A DNA stretch of 64,000 nt from Parachlamydia acanthamoebae (GTDB lineage Bacteria; Chlamydiota; Chlamydiia; Chlamydiales; Parachlamydiaceae), in assembly GCF_000875975.1 (NCBI RefSeq), contig NZ_BAWW01000066.1, positions 372,001 through 436,000 of the forward strand. Reading direction: 5' to 3'. Below the pieces are notes generated by a model. That model saw only the letters and a list, made by a program, of their open reading frames with translations, was not told the origin of the DNA and searched no databases. How positions within the stretch are numbered: position 1 is the stretch's first letter; each line of letters starts with the position of its first letter. This document shows positions 63,846-64,000 of the stretch, in pieces. Position numbers and translations under genes: made by a program.

Positions 63846-63983
63846 ATGATTTTTATGCAACACAAATTCAAGGAAAACTTAGAAATAATTCAATTGTCCG
63901 AGTATGAACAATTTTCAAACTTTAATGATCCATTAATCCGTTTCACCAACATTTCATCATATTTAAGCGATTGCACACCTTAA
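63846..63983 (+). CDS. Possible small protein, 45 residues
   Basis: ATG at 63846 with AAAGAG about seven bases upstream and TATACT some 30 bp before; the frame runs 45 codons (FKENLEIIQLSEYEQF, FNDPLIRFTNIS) to a TAA at 63981-63983. Composition is protein-like, not low-complexity. No family recognised; it could also be the start of a broken gene. Low confidence. Confidence 0.3.
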   Translation: MIFMQHKFKENLEIIQLSEYEQFSNFNDPLIRFTNISSYLSDCTP

Positions 63984-64000
63984 CTAAATAATCGAAGGTT

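Overview
The window looks like chromosome from an environmental, amoeba-associated member of the Chlamydiae (Parachlamydiaceae-like). Reasons: an ATP/ADP-type nucleotide transporter (61198-62751), an ankyrin-repeat and ubiquitin-protease effector cluster (16562-22218), a dapB-dapA-asd-dapL diaminopimelate operon that uses LL-diaminopimelate aminotransferase, AT-rich intergenic DNA, and many lineage-specific proteins without recognisable domains. The assignment is inference from gene content; no rRNA or tRNA gene was recognised. LAYOUT. 1-10700: branched-chain acyl-CoA catabolism. The 3' part of a methylcrotonyl-CoA carboxylase-type carboxyltransferase opens the window. After an unrelated block (an ART-like hypothetical, two endonuclease/exonuclease/phosphatase-fold proteins and a dead aldo/keto reductase) come a split AtuA pair, an enoyl-CoA hydratase and an MBL hydrolase in one overlapping operon, with a convergent acyl-CoA thioesterase. 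10786-15487: a sugar-porter MFS permease, then E1 alpha, E1 beta and E2 of a branched-chain 2-oxoacid dehydrogenase. BCKDH makes isovaleryl-CoA and the carboxylase/hydratase steps continue leucine breakdown, so the two sets plausibly form one route. 15488-22218: plastic, effector-like region: a gene split by an in-frame TGA and flanked by a 23-bp direct repeat, two ankyrin proteins with a shared C-terminal domain that resembles a cysteine protease, a decayed third copy, and a membrane-anchored USP-type deubiquitinase. 22265-43344: a secreted M16 protease, queD-folE, a SNF2 helicase, a lineage-specific protein, a proline-rich probable effector, the glycine cleavage operon gcvT-gcvH-gcvPA-gcvPB with a CBM9-like protein and a PpiD/SurA-like membrane protein upstream, and a paralogous pair of helical-repeat proteins. 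43413-48358: a Wza-like protein, then dapB-dapA-asd-dapL, which makes LL- and then meso-diaminopimelate precursors from aspartate semialdehyde for lysine and peptidoglycan. 48387-57678: a zinc-ribbon hypothetical, a methyltransferase, a secreted amine oxidase, a tyrosine-recombinase relic and an envelope polysaccharide set (pyruvyl transferase-like, Wzc-like co-polymerase, Wza-like lipoprotein). 57860-64000: an NFACT/RqcH-like protein overlapping metK, a small membrane protein, the nucleotide transporter behind a perfect palindrome, and a conserved basic hypothetical. Broken genes cluster in the accessory stretches (6.5 kb, 15.6 kb, 20.4 kb, 49.0 kb, 52.1 kb), whereas the housekeeping operons are tightly packed with ATGA or TAATG overlaps.
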